Assembly: GCA_045599035.1 (NCBI GenBank)
Contig: JAZRVI010000007.1
Span: forward strand, 1-19,087
Origin: CATZDY01 sp045599035
Lineage (GTDB): Bacteria; Bacillota; Desulfotomaculia; Desulfotomaculales; Desulfocucumaceae
DNA length: 19,087 nt
Direction of reading: 5' to 3'
A model generated the notes under the pieces. That model was given only the letters and a program-made list of their open reading frames with translations, was not told the origin of the DNA and ran no database searches. The translations under genes and the position numbers were made by a program. The number at the start of each line of letters is the position of its first letter. The stretch's first letter is position 1. Below, piece after piece: positions 1-6,767 of the stretch.

Positions 1-548
1 GCGTTCATAAACATTGCAGAAAATGTTCCAAACAGATTATTTCCAAGCCAGGCAGCTACTGCACCTGGAAAAACATATTTCAGAATCAGACCCGCCGCAA
101 TACCCAGCAGCAAACCTGCCATTATATTGATTAACTGCTGGTAACGGGATTTGTGGACACCAATTTCACAGATATTGATACCCCGGCTGTTTTTTAGCCG
201 AACATTATAGTACAGCACCTGATTCATAAGACCCCGGATAATGCTTTCAGTTTCCGGATCTGTTTCCTCTTCGCTCCGGAAATTATTTTCCAGATCTTCA
301 AGCTTAAACTCCTGGCCGGGACAGCGAATACGCAGACTGATTTTGCCCGGAAAGCTTCTGATGCCAATGCTGATTTTTGCTTTCGGATCTTTTGCGTGCT
401 GTACCATACCCACAAGAATTTCTTCTGTACTCAGCAATACCTGAGCAATTTCCTTACGATTCACCTTATAGCTGGCAAGGTTTTCCCGAATAAAGTCAAT
501 CCCTTCCGCTATATTTTCCGAGCTTGCTTTTAAAACAGTTTTATTCAT
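1..548 (-). CDS. DAACS-type dicarboxylate/amino acid:cation symporter with N-terminal HATPase-like domain (5' part only)
   Basis: The frame is open from an ATG at 548 to the left edge (182 codons, no stop), so the C-terminal bulk is missing. Residues about 1-135 are soluble. They contain STEEILVGMVQHA, which resembles the N-box of anti-sigma-factor/histidine-kinase ATPases (E...N...H), but Gly stands where the Mg-binding Asn is expected. From about residue 142 a hydrophobic helix begins (MAGLLLGIAAGLILKYVF), followed by NNLFGTFSAMFMNA. This matches the first membrane segment of sodium:dicarboxylate symporters. Such symporters normally begin close to this helix, so the extra domain would be a fusion, possibly regulatory; that is inference. 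A GGAG lies 19 bases before the ATG, which is far, and an in-frame ATT sits nearer, so the start is uncertain. The family call rests on a short membrane stretch and on my memory of related clostridial proteins. Confidence 0.55.
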   Translation of the reverse strand, partial: MNKTVLKASSENIAEGIDFIRENLASYKVNRKEIAQVLLSTEEILVGMVQHAKDPKAKISIGIRSFPGKISLRIRCPGQEFKLEDLENNFRSEEETDPETESIIRGLMNQVLYYNVRLKNSRGINICEIGVHKSRYQQLINIMAGLLLGIAAGLILKYVFPGAVAAWLGNNLFGTFSAMFMN

Positions 549-571
549 ATAATTAATTTTACTTTTTCTCC

Positions 572-766
572 TTATAAAATATATACTGATTTGATCTTAT
601 AATCAGCAGATATATTTCTATGCTGTTTCAGCTTGATATAACCTGTTTTGGAAAGCTTGATACAGTTATTTATAATAACAATATAACCATTTACATAATT
701 AACAGTATAGTGTTCTTTAGTTCGATGTTTGACCTTGAATTTGGGAAAACCAGTCCTGGGATAAAG
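572..766 (-). pseudogene. tnpB: Fragment of IS200/IS605 TnpB (OrfB) transposon nuclease
   Basis: Reading the minus strand from about 766 to a TAA at 572-574 gives about 64 residues including GFPKFKVKH, YTVNYVNGYIVI, NCIKLSKTGYIKLKQHR and YKIKSVYI. This order matches the N-terminal to middle part of TnpB (GFPKFKSK..., SYTTN..., IKLPKLG.VK..LHR, KIKSATI). There is no start, no catalytic RuvC region and no zinc ribbon, so it is a dead remnant cut at both ends. Its stop is followed at once by the GGAG preceding the symporter gene, so it now forms that gene's leader. The homology call is by eye. Confidence 0.7.
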
Positions 767-845
767 TTTTTGGCAGTCCGCAGATTTGGTTGAGTATTGG
801 CTAAAGCTAAATGGTGGGATAAATGCGGAACTTACACAAGCCGCA

Positions 846-887
846 AATAAAACCCCAGAACCGACAAATAACTGACATAGTCTGGGG
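846..887 (-). terminator. Rho-independent terminator-like hairpin after prs
   Basis: On the minus strand a stem CCCCAGA/TCTGGGG (887-881 with 859-853) encloses a 21-base loop and is followed by TTTTATT. It starts about 26 bases after the prs stop. The loop is long, which lowers confidence. Confidence 0.5.
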
Positions 888-913
888 CAAATTTTGCAGT
901 TTTATCAAATTTT

Positions 914-1864
914 CTAATTATCATCAAATAATTTGCTGACACTGAGATTGCCGTTGATTCGGAAAATGGCTTCGCCCAGCAGGGGAGCCACTGACAGCAC
1001 CCGCATTTTGGGAATCATTTTGGTGGCGGGCAGGGCAATGGTATTGGTTACGACCACTTCTTTAATGGGGCTGTCCTGCAAACGGGCAATGGCCGGACCA
1101 CTTAAAACCGGATGGGTACAGCCGATATAAACATCTCTGGCTCCCAGCTCAATTAAAGCTTCCGCCCCTTTGGTAATGGTTCCGGCAGTATCAATCATAT
1201 CATCAATCATAATTACATTTTTATCTTTAATCTTGCCGATAACGCTCATAATTTCCGCAACATTAGGTTCTGGTCGTCTTTTGTCAATAATGGCCATCGA
1301 AAGACCCAATCTTTCCGCCAAAGCCCGGGTGCGGGTGACTCCGCCCAAATCCGGCGAAACCACAACGCAGTTTTCCGGCATATGCTGCCGAAAATATTCG
1401 GCCAAAATCGGCACTCCCAGCAGATGATCTACTGGAATATCAAAGAAGCCCTGAATTTGGTTGGCGTGCAAATCAACTGTAACCAAACGATCAATGCCGC
1501 TGGCAGTCAGCAGATTGGCTACCAATTTGGCGGTGATGGGATCTCTGGCTCTGGCCTTGCGATCCTGGCGGGCATAGCCGTAATAGGGGATTACCGCTGT
1601 AATTCTTTGAGCGGAAGCTCTTTTGATGGCATCGGCCATAATTAATAATTCCATTAGATGCTCATTGGCTGGCTGGCTGGTTGGCTGAATAATAAAAACA
1701 TCAGCTCCCCGAACGCTTTCGTCTATTTTAAGCTGAATTTCTCCATCTGAAAAGCGGGTTATGTTGGAATGCCCCACCGGCACTCCCAAATAATCAGCAA
1801 TTTCTTTGGCTAATTGGGGATTAGCATTACAAGTAAAAATTTTAAGATTTTTTTTTGCTGGCAT
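914..1864 (-). CDS. prs: Ribose-phosphate pyrophosphokinase (PRPP synthetase)
   Basis: This enzyme makes phosphoribosyl pyrophosphate from ribose 5-phosphate and ATP in the cytoplasm, for purine, pyrimidine, NAD, His and Trp synthesis. The 316 residues are the usual class I length. Visible landmarks are the DLHA metal site (His133), the flexible catalytic loop DKRRPEPN (194-201) and the PRPP-binding loop VIMIDDMIDTAGTI (217-230). The ATG at 1864 has GGAGG eight bases upstream. It is the last gene of a run with the nucleotidyltransferase and glmU on the same strand, 82 bases after glmU. A glmU-prs pair is a widely conserved Firmicute arrangement. No promoter of its own was recognised in the 82-base gap. 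A terminator-like hairpin follows. Confidence 0.97.
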   Translation of the reverse strand: MPAKKNLKIFTCNANPQLAKEIADYLGVPVGHSNITRFSDGEIQLKIDESVRGADVFIIQPTSQPANEHLMELLIMADAIKRASAQRITAVIPYYGYARQDRKARARDPITAKLVANLLTASGIDRLVTVDLHANQIQGFFDIPVDHLLGVPILAEYFRQHMPENCVVVSPDLGGVTRTRALAERLGLSMAIIDKRRPEPNVAEIMSVIGKIKDKNVIMIDDMIDTAGTITKGAEALIELGARDVYIGCTHPVLSGPAIARLQDSPIKEVVVTNTIALPATKMIPKMRVLSVAPLLGEAIFRINGNLSVSKLFDDN

Positions 1865-1946
1865 TAGTTAGACCTCCAAAACCGTATATGCTCTCTTGTT
1901 TCGACATTTTTTCCAGTGAACCCTGCTTCCACCCAAATAATTCTGT

Positions 1947-3311
1947 TTATTTTTTGTGAGAGCTGGGCCAGCCTTCCAGGATCTTTTGCTGTTCCCGGGT
2001 CAAAGCCAAAGCATCAGAGGGGACATCCCTGGTAATGGTCGAACCAGCTCCAGTAACAGCTCCAGCTCCGATTCTGACTGGAGCCACCAGGTTGCTGTTG
2101 CTGCCAATAAAGGCTCCGTCTTCAATTATGGTAGGCCATTTATTTTTGCCGTCATAATTGCAGGTAATGGTTCCGGCTCCAATATTAACATTGCGGCCAA
2201 TTTCCGTATCCCCCACATAGCTTAAGTGGGGAACCTTGCTGCCCTGAGCAACGGAGGTCTTTTTCAATTCCACAAAATCTCCAATTTTAACTCCTTCGGC
2301 CAAAACGCAGCCGGGACGAATGTAGCTGAAAGGCCCCACTGTGCAGCGATCCCCAATTACGCTGTCTTCAACCAAAGCATTCCGGATTTTTACTCCCTGA
2401 CCCAATTTGGCTCCAAAAAGCTGAACATTGGGTCCAACAATGCAGTTTTCCCCAATCATGGAACCATCATAAACAAAGGTGTTGGGATAGATAATGGTAT
2501 CCCGGCCAATAATTACATTTTTATTAATATAGGTGCTGTTGGGATCTAAAATGGTCACCCCATTCAGCATAAAGCCTTCAATCAGGCGGTGCCGCATTAA
2601 AACTTCAGCCTTGGCCAACTGGATTCGATCATTGACTCCCAGAATTTCTTCCCTGGAGGCCGCCGGCAAAGCCTGAATTTTTTGTCCGGCTTTGCGGTAA
2701 AGCTCCATAATATCGGTTAAATAATATTCGCCCTGGGCATTGTCGGCCTGCAATTGTCCCAATTTGTCAAATAAATTTTCGGCGGCAAAGCAGTACATTC
2801 CGGTGTTAATTTCATTAATAGAAGCTTCTTCTTCCGTAGCATCCTTTTGTTCAACAATGCGAATAAAGTTATTAAAGCCATCCCGGATAATTCGTCCATA
2901 GCCAAAGGGAATTTCCAAATGAGCCGTTAAAACGGTGGCTTCGGTCTGGTATTTTTGATGAGCAGCCACCAACTGCTTTAAAGTAGCGGCCTGAATCAGG
3001 GGCGTATCCCCGCATAAAACCAGAATATCTCCAGAGAAATCCTGTAAAATCGGTTTGGCTTGCAGCAAAGCATGAGCGGTTCCCAACTGTTCTGCCTGCA
3101 AAACCACTTCGGCTCTCTTTCCGGCCTGCTCCAGAACCTGTTCATAACCAAAACCGGCTACTACTACCACTTTATCCGCTCCGGCAGCATAGGCGGCATC
3201 TAAAACATAATCCACCATAGCCACTCCGCAAATTTCATGCAAAACTTTGGGTTTGCTGCTTTTCATGCGGGTTCCTTTACCCGCAGCCAAAATTACGGCT
3301 GCTAAAGACAT
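1947..3311 (-). CDS. glmU: Bifunctional N-acetylglucosamine-1-phosphate uridyltransferase / glucosamine-1-phosphate acetyltransferase
   Basis: GlmU acetylates glucosamine 1-phosphate with acetyl-CoA and then couples it to UTP, giving UDP-GlcNAc for peptidoglycan. At 454 residues it is full length. The N-terminal pyrophosphorylase has the signature LAAGKGTRMKSSKPKVLHE (residues 8-26) and LCGDTPL. The C-terminal half is a left-handed beta-helix of hexapeptide repeats (from about 250), with PHLSYVGD and the acetyl-CoA-site stretch GAGTITCNYDGKNK. The ATG at 3311 has AAGGAG ten bases upstream. It lies 31 bases after the nucleotidyltransferase gene and before prs, so the three are probably cotranscribed. 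Nothing is missing or unusual. Confidence 0.97.
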   Translation of the reverse strand: MSLAAVILAAGKGTRMKSSKPKVLHEICGVAMVDYVLDAAYAAGADKVVVVAGFGYEQVLEQAGKRAEVVLQAEQLGTAHALLQAKPILQDFSGDILVLCGDTPLIQAATLKQLVAAHQKYQTEATVLTAHLEIPFGYGRIIRDGFNNFIRIVEQKDATEEEASINEINTGMYCFAAENLFDKLGQLQADNAQGEYYLTDIMELYRKAGQKIQALPAASREEILGVNDRIQLAKAEVLMRHRLIEGFMLNGVTILDPNSTYINKNVIIGRDTIIYPNTFVYDGSMIGENCIVGPNVQLFGAKLGQGVKIRNALVEDSVIGDRCTVGPFSYIRPGCVLAEGVKIGDFVELKKTSVAQGSKVPHLSYVGDTEIGRNVNIGAGTITCNYDGKNKWPTIIEDGAFIGSNSNLVAPVRIGAGAVTGAGSTITRDVPSDALALTREQQKILEGWPSSHKK

Positions 3312-3342
3312 TGTATTATCACTCCTTTAAAACTTTATCCGG

Positions 3343-4086
3343 TTAAGCTAAAAATTGTTCTACCATCTGGAGATCTTCCGGCTTATCCACATCTATTCCG
3401 ATTTCTGGAAAAGAACTGATAATAACAGTTCCTTTAACCTGCAAAACTTCACTGACCCTTTTTTCGGCTTCAGCCAGGCTTAATCGTCCCAGCATCAGCT
3501 TAATTAAAAAGCTCTTGCCAATTATTCCCCCCAAAGCCAAAGGGTTTTTGCGGGCATCAATTAATTTGCTGCCCACCGACCAGCATTGCTCCAGACCGGC
3601 TGGCCGCAGCAAAATTAAATTGCCTCCGGTGAATACTCCATCCTTCAGCTTGACAAAGGTGCGTTTGCTTTCAGGATATTTGGCCAAAACACTTTCCTGA
3701 CTGACGGCTGAATAATATAAATCAGCTTCCTTGGCCTGGCAAAGCTGCAAAAAATCCTGAATGGCTGCCGGGGTAATCAGGGGAATATCGCAGGTAATTA
3801 CCAAAACCTCCTGAGCTTCAGGAATCTGAGCCAGACCATGTTGAGCACTTTGCAAAGGATCAGCTCCGCTTTCCACCAAAATAGTGCCTTCCGGCAAAAA
3901 GGGTCTCAGCTCCTCCGAGCCGATGACCACTATTTGTCCCAATTCCGGAACTGCCGCCAAAGCTTGCAGGACATAGCTTAACATAACCTGACCATTCAGC
4001 TCAATTAAAGCCTCCTGGGAAGCTGGAGAACAAGTCTGGAGTCGGCCGTCATTGGGACTGCCGGCCAAAAGCAAAACATCCACCAT
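3343..4086 (-). CDS. MobA/IspD-like nucleotidyltransferase, substrate unknown
   Basis: This 247-residue protein has the Rossmann-like nucleotidyltransferase fold. It begins MVDVLLLAGS, has VLVITCDIPLI with the metal-binding Asp at about 100, and carries GIDVDKPEDL near the C-terminus, as in MobA/GlmU-type enzymes. The usual LAAGxGxR nucleotide loop is altered (LLAGSPNDGR), so activity and substrate cannot be deduced. Position suggests a sugar- or cofactor-nucleotide role: it is the first gene of the run leading to glmU and prs. Similar proteins occur next to glmU in Peptococcaceae-type clostridia, as far as I recall. The ATG at 4086 lacks a strong ribosome site (only CGGAAT), but no better in-frame start is evident. 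Molybdenum-cofactor guanylylation is possible, but no Mo-cofactor gene is nearby. Confidence 0.8.
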   Translation of the reverse strand: MVDVLLLAGSPNDGRLQTCSPASQEALIELNGQVMLSYVLQALAAVPELGQIVVIGSEELRPFLPEGTILVESGADPLQSAQHGLAQIPEAQEVLVITCDIPLITPAAIQDFLQLCQAKEADLYYSAVSQESVLAKYPESKRTFVKLKDGVFTGGNLILLRPAGLEQCWSVGSKLIDARKNPLALGGIIGKSFLIKLMLGRLSLAEAEKRVSEVLQVKGTVIISSFPEIGIDVDKPEDLQMVEQFLA

Positions 4087-4118
4087 TTTATAATTCCGTT
4101 GCCAAAACCTTATAAAAA

Positions 4119-4147
4119 TCTATAAAGCATGGTATATATTAACACAA
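4119..4147 (-). promoter_or_regulatory. Candidate promoter for the nucleotidyltransferase-glmU-prs unit
   Basis: On the minus strand TTGTGT (4147-4142) and TATAGA (4124-4119) are 17 bases apart, 33 bases before the ATG at 4086. The match to sigma-A consensus is partial. The 183-base gap after gntR also holds AT-rich sequence with an imperfect inverted repeat, TGGTATATATTAACA, which might bind a regulator. I see no gene in the gap. Confidence 0.35.
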
Positions 4148-4269
4148 TCCTATTGGTGATTTATGCTAATTTATTTGCCTTTCGATCTTTATAGTTTTGA
4201 CATACTCCTTTCCCTGTTTATTTATTTCACATTTTCGAGATACTTTGCACTGCAATCCATGCAATCTTT

Positions 4270-4983
4270 TTATAGCTTTTTATGCATATTTACATATGTT
4301 TCTTGACTGTTCACCGACTCCTGCAAAGAATTAAGCAAAATTTGTTCTGCTGCTTCAATATGTTCCCTAGCCATGGCCATGGCCAATTCTGAATTGCGAT
4401 CTCCAATGGCTTCCACAATTCTGCGGTGTTCTTCCACCGCATCCTTGGAACGCCCCGGCTGGGACAGGGAGGTTTTGCGAAAACGCTGAATCTGTTCCTT
4501 GAGATGGACGATAATCTGGAATAGTCTTTCATTGCGGGAAGCCTGATAAATTAATTCGTGAAAATGGGTGTCGCTGGAAACAATGCCGTCCAAATCAGTT
4601 TTGGCACATTCCTCTGCATAAACGGCCAGCGAGCGTTCCAATTCGTCCATTTCGTCGTCTGTAATCCGGTCGGCGGCCAGTGAAGCAGCCAGTCCCTCCA
4701 GGGCCGTCCGTACTTCAAAAACTTCAATAATATCTTTCATGGAAATTCCAGCCACAAAAGCTCCTTTGCGGGGTACCATAACGACAAATCCGTCCAGCTC
4801 CAATTTGCGAATGGCTTCTCGAATGGGAGTTCGGCTGACTCCGATTTCTTCTGCCAGTTGAATCTCCATCAGGCGTTCTCCCGGCTTTAAAACTCCCTGA
4901 ATAATTGCTTCCCGCAAGGACTCAAAAACCAGTTCCCGCAAGGGCTTGTAATTATCCAATTGAATAGGAATTAATCTCGACAT
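4270..4983 (-). CDS. GntR-family transcriptional regulator, FadR/FCD subfamily
   Basis: This is a DNA-binding regulator of 237 residues. The N-terminal winged helix (about 15-80) shows the classic GntR pattern KPGERLMEIQLAEEIGVSRT, then PIREAIRKLELDGFV and RKGAFVAG. The C-terminal FCD effector domain (about 86-215) is all-helical and includes DTHFHELIYQASRN, where metal- or ligand-binding His residues normally sit. The ATG at 4983 is chosen because AGGTGG lies six bases upstream; an upstream in-frame ATG at 5052 lies deep inside ispE. The gene overlaps the ispE end by 13 bases, so translation is probably coupled. The ligand is unknown; FCD regulators often sense carboxylic acids. A GntR gene beside ispE and glmU is a recurrent clostridial arrangement, but its target is not shown here. 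Confidence 0.92.
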   Translation of the reverse strand: MSRLIPIQLDNYKPLRELVFESLREAIIQGVLKPGERLMEIQLAEEIGVSRTPIREAIRKLELDGFVVMVPRKGAFVAGISMKDIIEVFEVRTALEGLAASLAADRITDDEMDELERSLAVYAEECAKTDLDGIVSSDTHFHELIYQASRNERLFQIIVHLKEQIQRFRKTSLSQPGRSKDAVEEHRRIVEAIGDRNSELAMAMAREHIEAAEQILLNSLQESVNSQETYVNMHKKL

Positions 4984-5855
4984 AAAATCCCACCTTCTTG
5001 ACTTATGCCCTGAGCGGCAAAGGAAGTAAAATATATTTGCATTTGAGGCCATTTGGCTTCAATTTTTTTAGCTGCCGCCTGAGCTTTATTTATTTCTGAA
5101 TATAAGCCATATAAACAACTGCCGCTGCCTGTCATTAAAACTCCTTGAGCCTGGGTTTTTTGCAGAGCTTTTTTAATTGGTCTTAGTTCTGGATAAAGCC
5201 GAAAGGCGGGTTCCTCCAGGACATTAATCAGCTTGACTCCCGACCAGCTTCCAATGGCCAGAGCTTTGGCCAGCTTTCGATTATCCGGCTGCCGTGGGGC
5301 AGGATGACAGTCATATTCCTGATAAGCTTTGGCGGTAGAAATCCCCCAGGGGGGCTGAACCAGCAAAACCTGAGGCTTGACCCTACAGGTCAAAGGCTGA
5401 AGCTTTTCACCCTGACCAGAAGCCAGGGCACAGCCTCCGCTTAAACAAAAAGGTACATCCGAACCCAGCTCCAAAGCCAGCACCTGCAACTGCTCCAACG
5501 AAAGGCCGAGCTGCCACAGCTCATTCAGACCCGCCAAAACTGCCGCCGCATCAGCCGAGCCGCCTCCCAAACCGGCTTGCGTGGGGATCCTTTTTTGAAT
5601 GAAAATATTTACACCCTGAGGACAGTCACAGGCTTTTTGCAGCAGTTGAGCCGCTTTATAAGCCAGGTTTCTTTGATCCCAGGGGATATAGGGTTGATCT
5701 CCGCTTAACTCAATTTGGGATTTAGTTAAACGCAAATCAATCACATCGGCCAACTCCAGGCTTTGCACAATCATTTCCAGATTGTGATAGCCATTGGGCA
5801 AAAAGCCGGTAATGCCCAAAGACAAATTAATTTTAGCATGAGCCAATAAACGCAT
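4971..5855 (-). CDS. ispE: 4-diphosphocytidyl-2-C-methyl-D-erythritol kinase
   Basis: IspE phosphorylates CDP-methylerythritol with ATP, in the non-mevalonate pathway to isoprenoids. It is a 294-residue GHMP kinase of typical size. Landmarks are AHAKINLSL with the catalytic Lys8, the ATP loop PTQAGLGGGSADAAAVLAGL (91-110), GSDVPFCLSGG with the catalytic Asp133, and the C-terminal TGSGSCLYGLY motif. The start at 5855 (MRLLAHAKINL) is preferred because AGGGG precedes it and the family begins there; the longer frame from 5936 adds an unrelated tail. The last 13 bases overlap gntR. The presence of IspE points to the MEP rather than the mevalonate route. Confidence 0.95.
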   Translation of the reverse strand: MRLLAHAKINLSLGITGFLPNGYHNLEMIVQSLELADVIDLRLTKSQIELSGDQPYIPWDQRNLAYKAAQLLQKACDCPQGVNIFIQKRIPTQAGLGGGSADAAAVLAGLNELWQLGLSLEQLQVLALELGSDVPFCLSGGCALASGQGEKLQPLTCRVKPQVLLVQPPWGISTAKAYQEYDCHPAPRQPDNRKLAKALAIGSWSGVKLINVLEEPAFRLYPELRPIKKALQKTQAQGVLMTGSGSCLYGLYSEINKAQAAAKKIEAKWPQMQIYFTSFAAQGISQEGGILCRD

Positions 5856-5894
5856 TTTCCCCTTAACCTTTCGGCTGAAATTACATACACTATT

Positions 5895-5935
5895 ATTATA
5901 CCTTGTTTCACTCTGGTAAAACAGCCAGTTTACCA
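5895..5935 (-). promoter_or_regulatory. Candidate ispE promoter with overlapping inverted repeat
   Basis: On the minus strand a perfect TATAAT (5900-5895) lies 39 bases before the ispE ATG. The -35 region has no good TTGACA. Instead it carries an inverted repeat, TGGTAAA-C/G-TTTTACCA (5914-5935, spacer of about five bases, one bulged base), a plausible operator or activator site. The divergent transpeptidase gene starts at 5964. Confidence 0.4.
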
Positions 5936-5963
5936 AATTTTTTTACAAGGAGCGTGATTTAGT

Positions 5964-6653
5964 GTGGATTATAGACCTGGTATTCACATTTGCACCCGGC
6001 AAAGACAGCTTTGCTTTGTTGACGGCCGGCAGCCGCCCTTGATTTTTCCGGTGGGGCTGGGTCGGCCGCATACCCCGACTCCGCATGGCCGTTATCGGAT
6101 TCAGGTCAAGCTGATTAATCCGGGCGGCAATTTGGGCAGCCGCTGGTTGGGATTGAATATTGCTCCCGGAAATTATGGCATTCATGGCACCAATTTGCCA
6201 TCTTCCATTGGAGGCTATGTTTCCAATGGCTGCATTAGGATGCACAATCGGGACATTGAAAGAATTTTTCCTCATATTTCTGTGGGTACTCCGGTACATA
6301 TTGGAATTTATGAGCCTTTTAATCGGAAGCCGCCGGTTCCTCAATCCCCCAAACCGCCTCTTAACCAGCCGCCGCCAGCTCCTCAACCGCCCAAGCCGCC
6401 TCTTAATCAGCAGCCGCCAGCCCCTCAACCGCCCAAACCGCCTCAGCCCGGATTGCCGCCCGGTTCTCCGCCGTCCCCGCCGTCTGTCCAGCCTCCGTCT
6501 TCCCAACCAATGACTGGTTATAAGGTCAAGGAAGGGGATACTTTGTTTGAAATCGCCAATTCCCTGGGGCTTTCGCTGGACACCCTCCTGAAAGCTAATC
6601 CGGATTTAGATCCCTATAATTTGCGTCCAGGGCAAATTATCAAGCTGCCTTAA
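5964..6653 (+). CDS. L,D-transpeptidase (YkuD domain) with proline-rich linker and C-terminal LysM
   Basis: This enzyme class forms 3-3 cross-links in peptidoglycan or anchors proteins to it. Residues about 1-118 are a YkuD domain with the catalytic pattern HGT (His74) ... SNGCIRM (Cys90). Residues about 123-182 are a Pro/Gln/Lys-rich linker built from a duplicated 14-residue unit. Residues 186-229 are a LysM peptidoglycan-binding domain (YKVKEGDTLFEIANSLGL, ending LRPGQIIKLP). The start is a GTG at 5964 with AAGGAG 11 bases upstream. There is no signal peptide or membrane helix, which is odd for a wall enzyme. Bacillus YkuD is likewise made without one and is spore-associated, so a sporulation role is possible but unproven. 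The order YkuD-LysM is the reverse of the LysM-YkuD order of Bacillus YkuD. Confidence 0.92.
   Translation: MDYRPGIHICTRQRQLCFVDGRQPPLIFPVGLGRPHTPTPHGRYRIQVKLINPGGNLGSRWLGLNIAPGNYGIHGTNLPSSIGGYVSNGCIRMHNRDIERIFPHISVGTPVHIGIYEPFNRKPPVPQSPKPPLNQPPPAPQPPKPPLNQQPPAPQPPKPPQPGLPPGSPPSPPSVQPPSSQPMTGYKVKEGDTLFEIANSLGLSLDTLLKANPDLDPYNLRPGQIIKLP
6354..6437 (+). repeat. Two tandem 42-bp units encoding the Pro-rich linker
   Basis: Units 6354-6395 and 6396-6437 both begin CCGCCTCTTAA and end CAACCGCCCAA plus one base, and differ at only a few positions. They encode PPLNQPPPAPQPPK and PPLNQQPPAPQPPK. Further degenerate copies flank them. Such repeats may vary in copy number between strains. Confidence 0.85.
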
Positions 6654-6688
6654 TAAAGGTTTAGCAAAAGCAGACTGAAATTCCAAAA

Positions 6689-6729
6689 GACCCTCTAAGA
6701 CAAGAGTCTTGTTCTTGTCTTAGAGGGTC
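6689..6729 (-). terminator. Perfect 17-bp hairpin between convergent genes
   Basis: Arms 6689-6705 and 6713-6729 (GACCCTCTAAGACAAGA and its exact complement) enclose a 7-base loop. On the minus strand it is followed by TTTT, so it fits a terminator for the SPFH gene ending at 6768. The plus strand has no T-run after the stem, but the structure may still serve the transpeptidase gene. Confidence 0.75.
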
Positions 6730-6767
6730 GGTAAAGTTCAAAAAATTTGAAAGCTTTTCGGGGTTGT

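Noticed and set aside
4984..5052. Longer GntR start with 23 extra residues
   Set aside because: The extension lies inside ispE and lacks a ribosome site, while the ATG at 4983 has AGGTGG at good spacing.
5884..5900. CATACACT resembling a sporulation sigma-E -10 upstream of the transpeptidase gene
   Set aside because: It would be on the minus-strand promoter side or very far from the GTG at 5964, and no matching -35 is present.
5943..6506. Arg-rich minus-strand open frame of 187 codons
   Set aside because: It is the antisense of the Pro-rich transpeptidase linker; the sense frame has clear YkuD and LysM domains.
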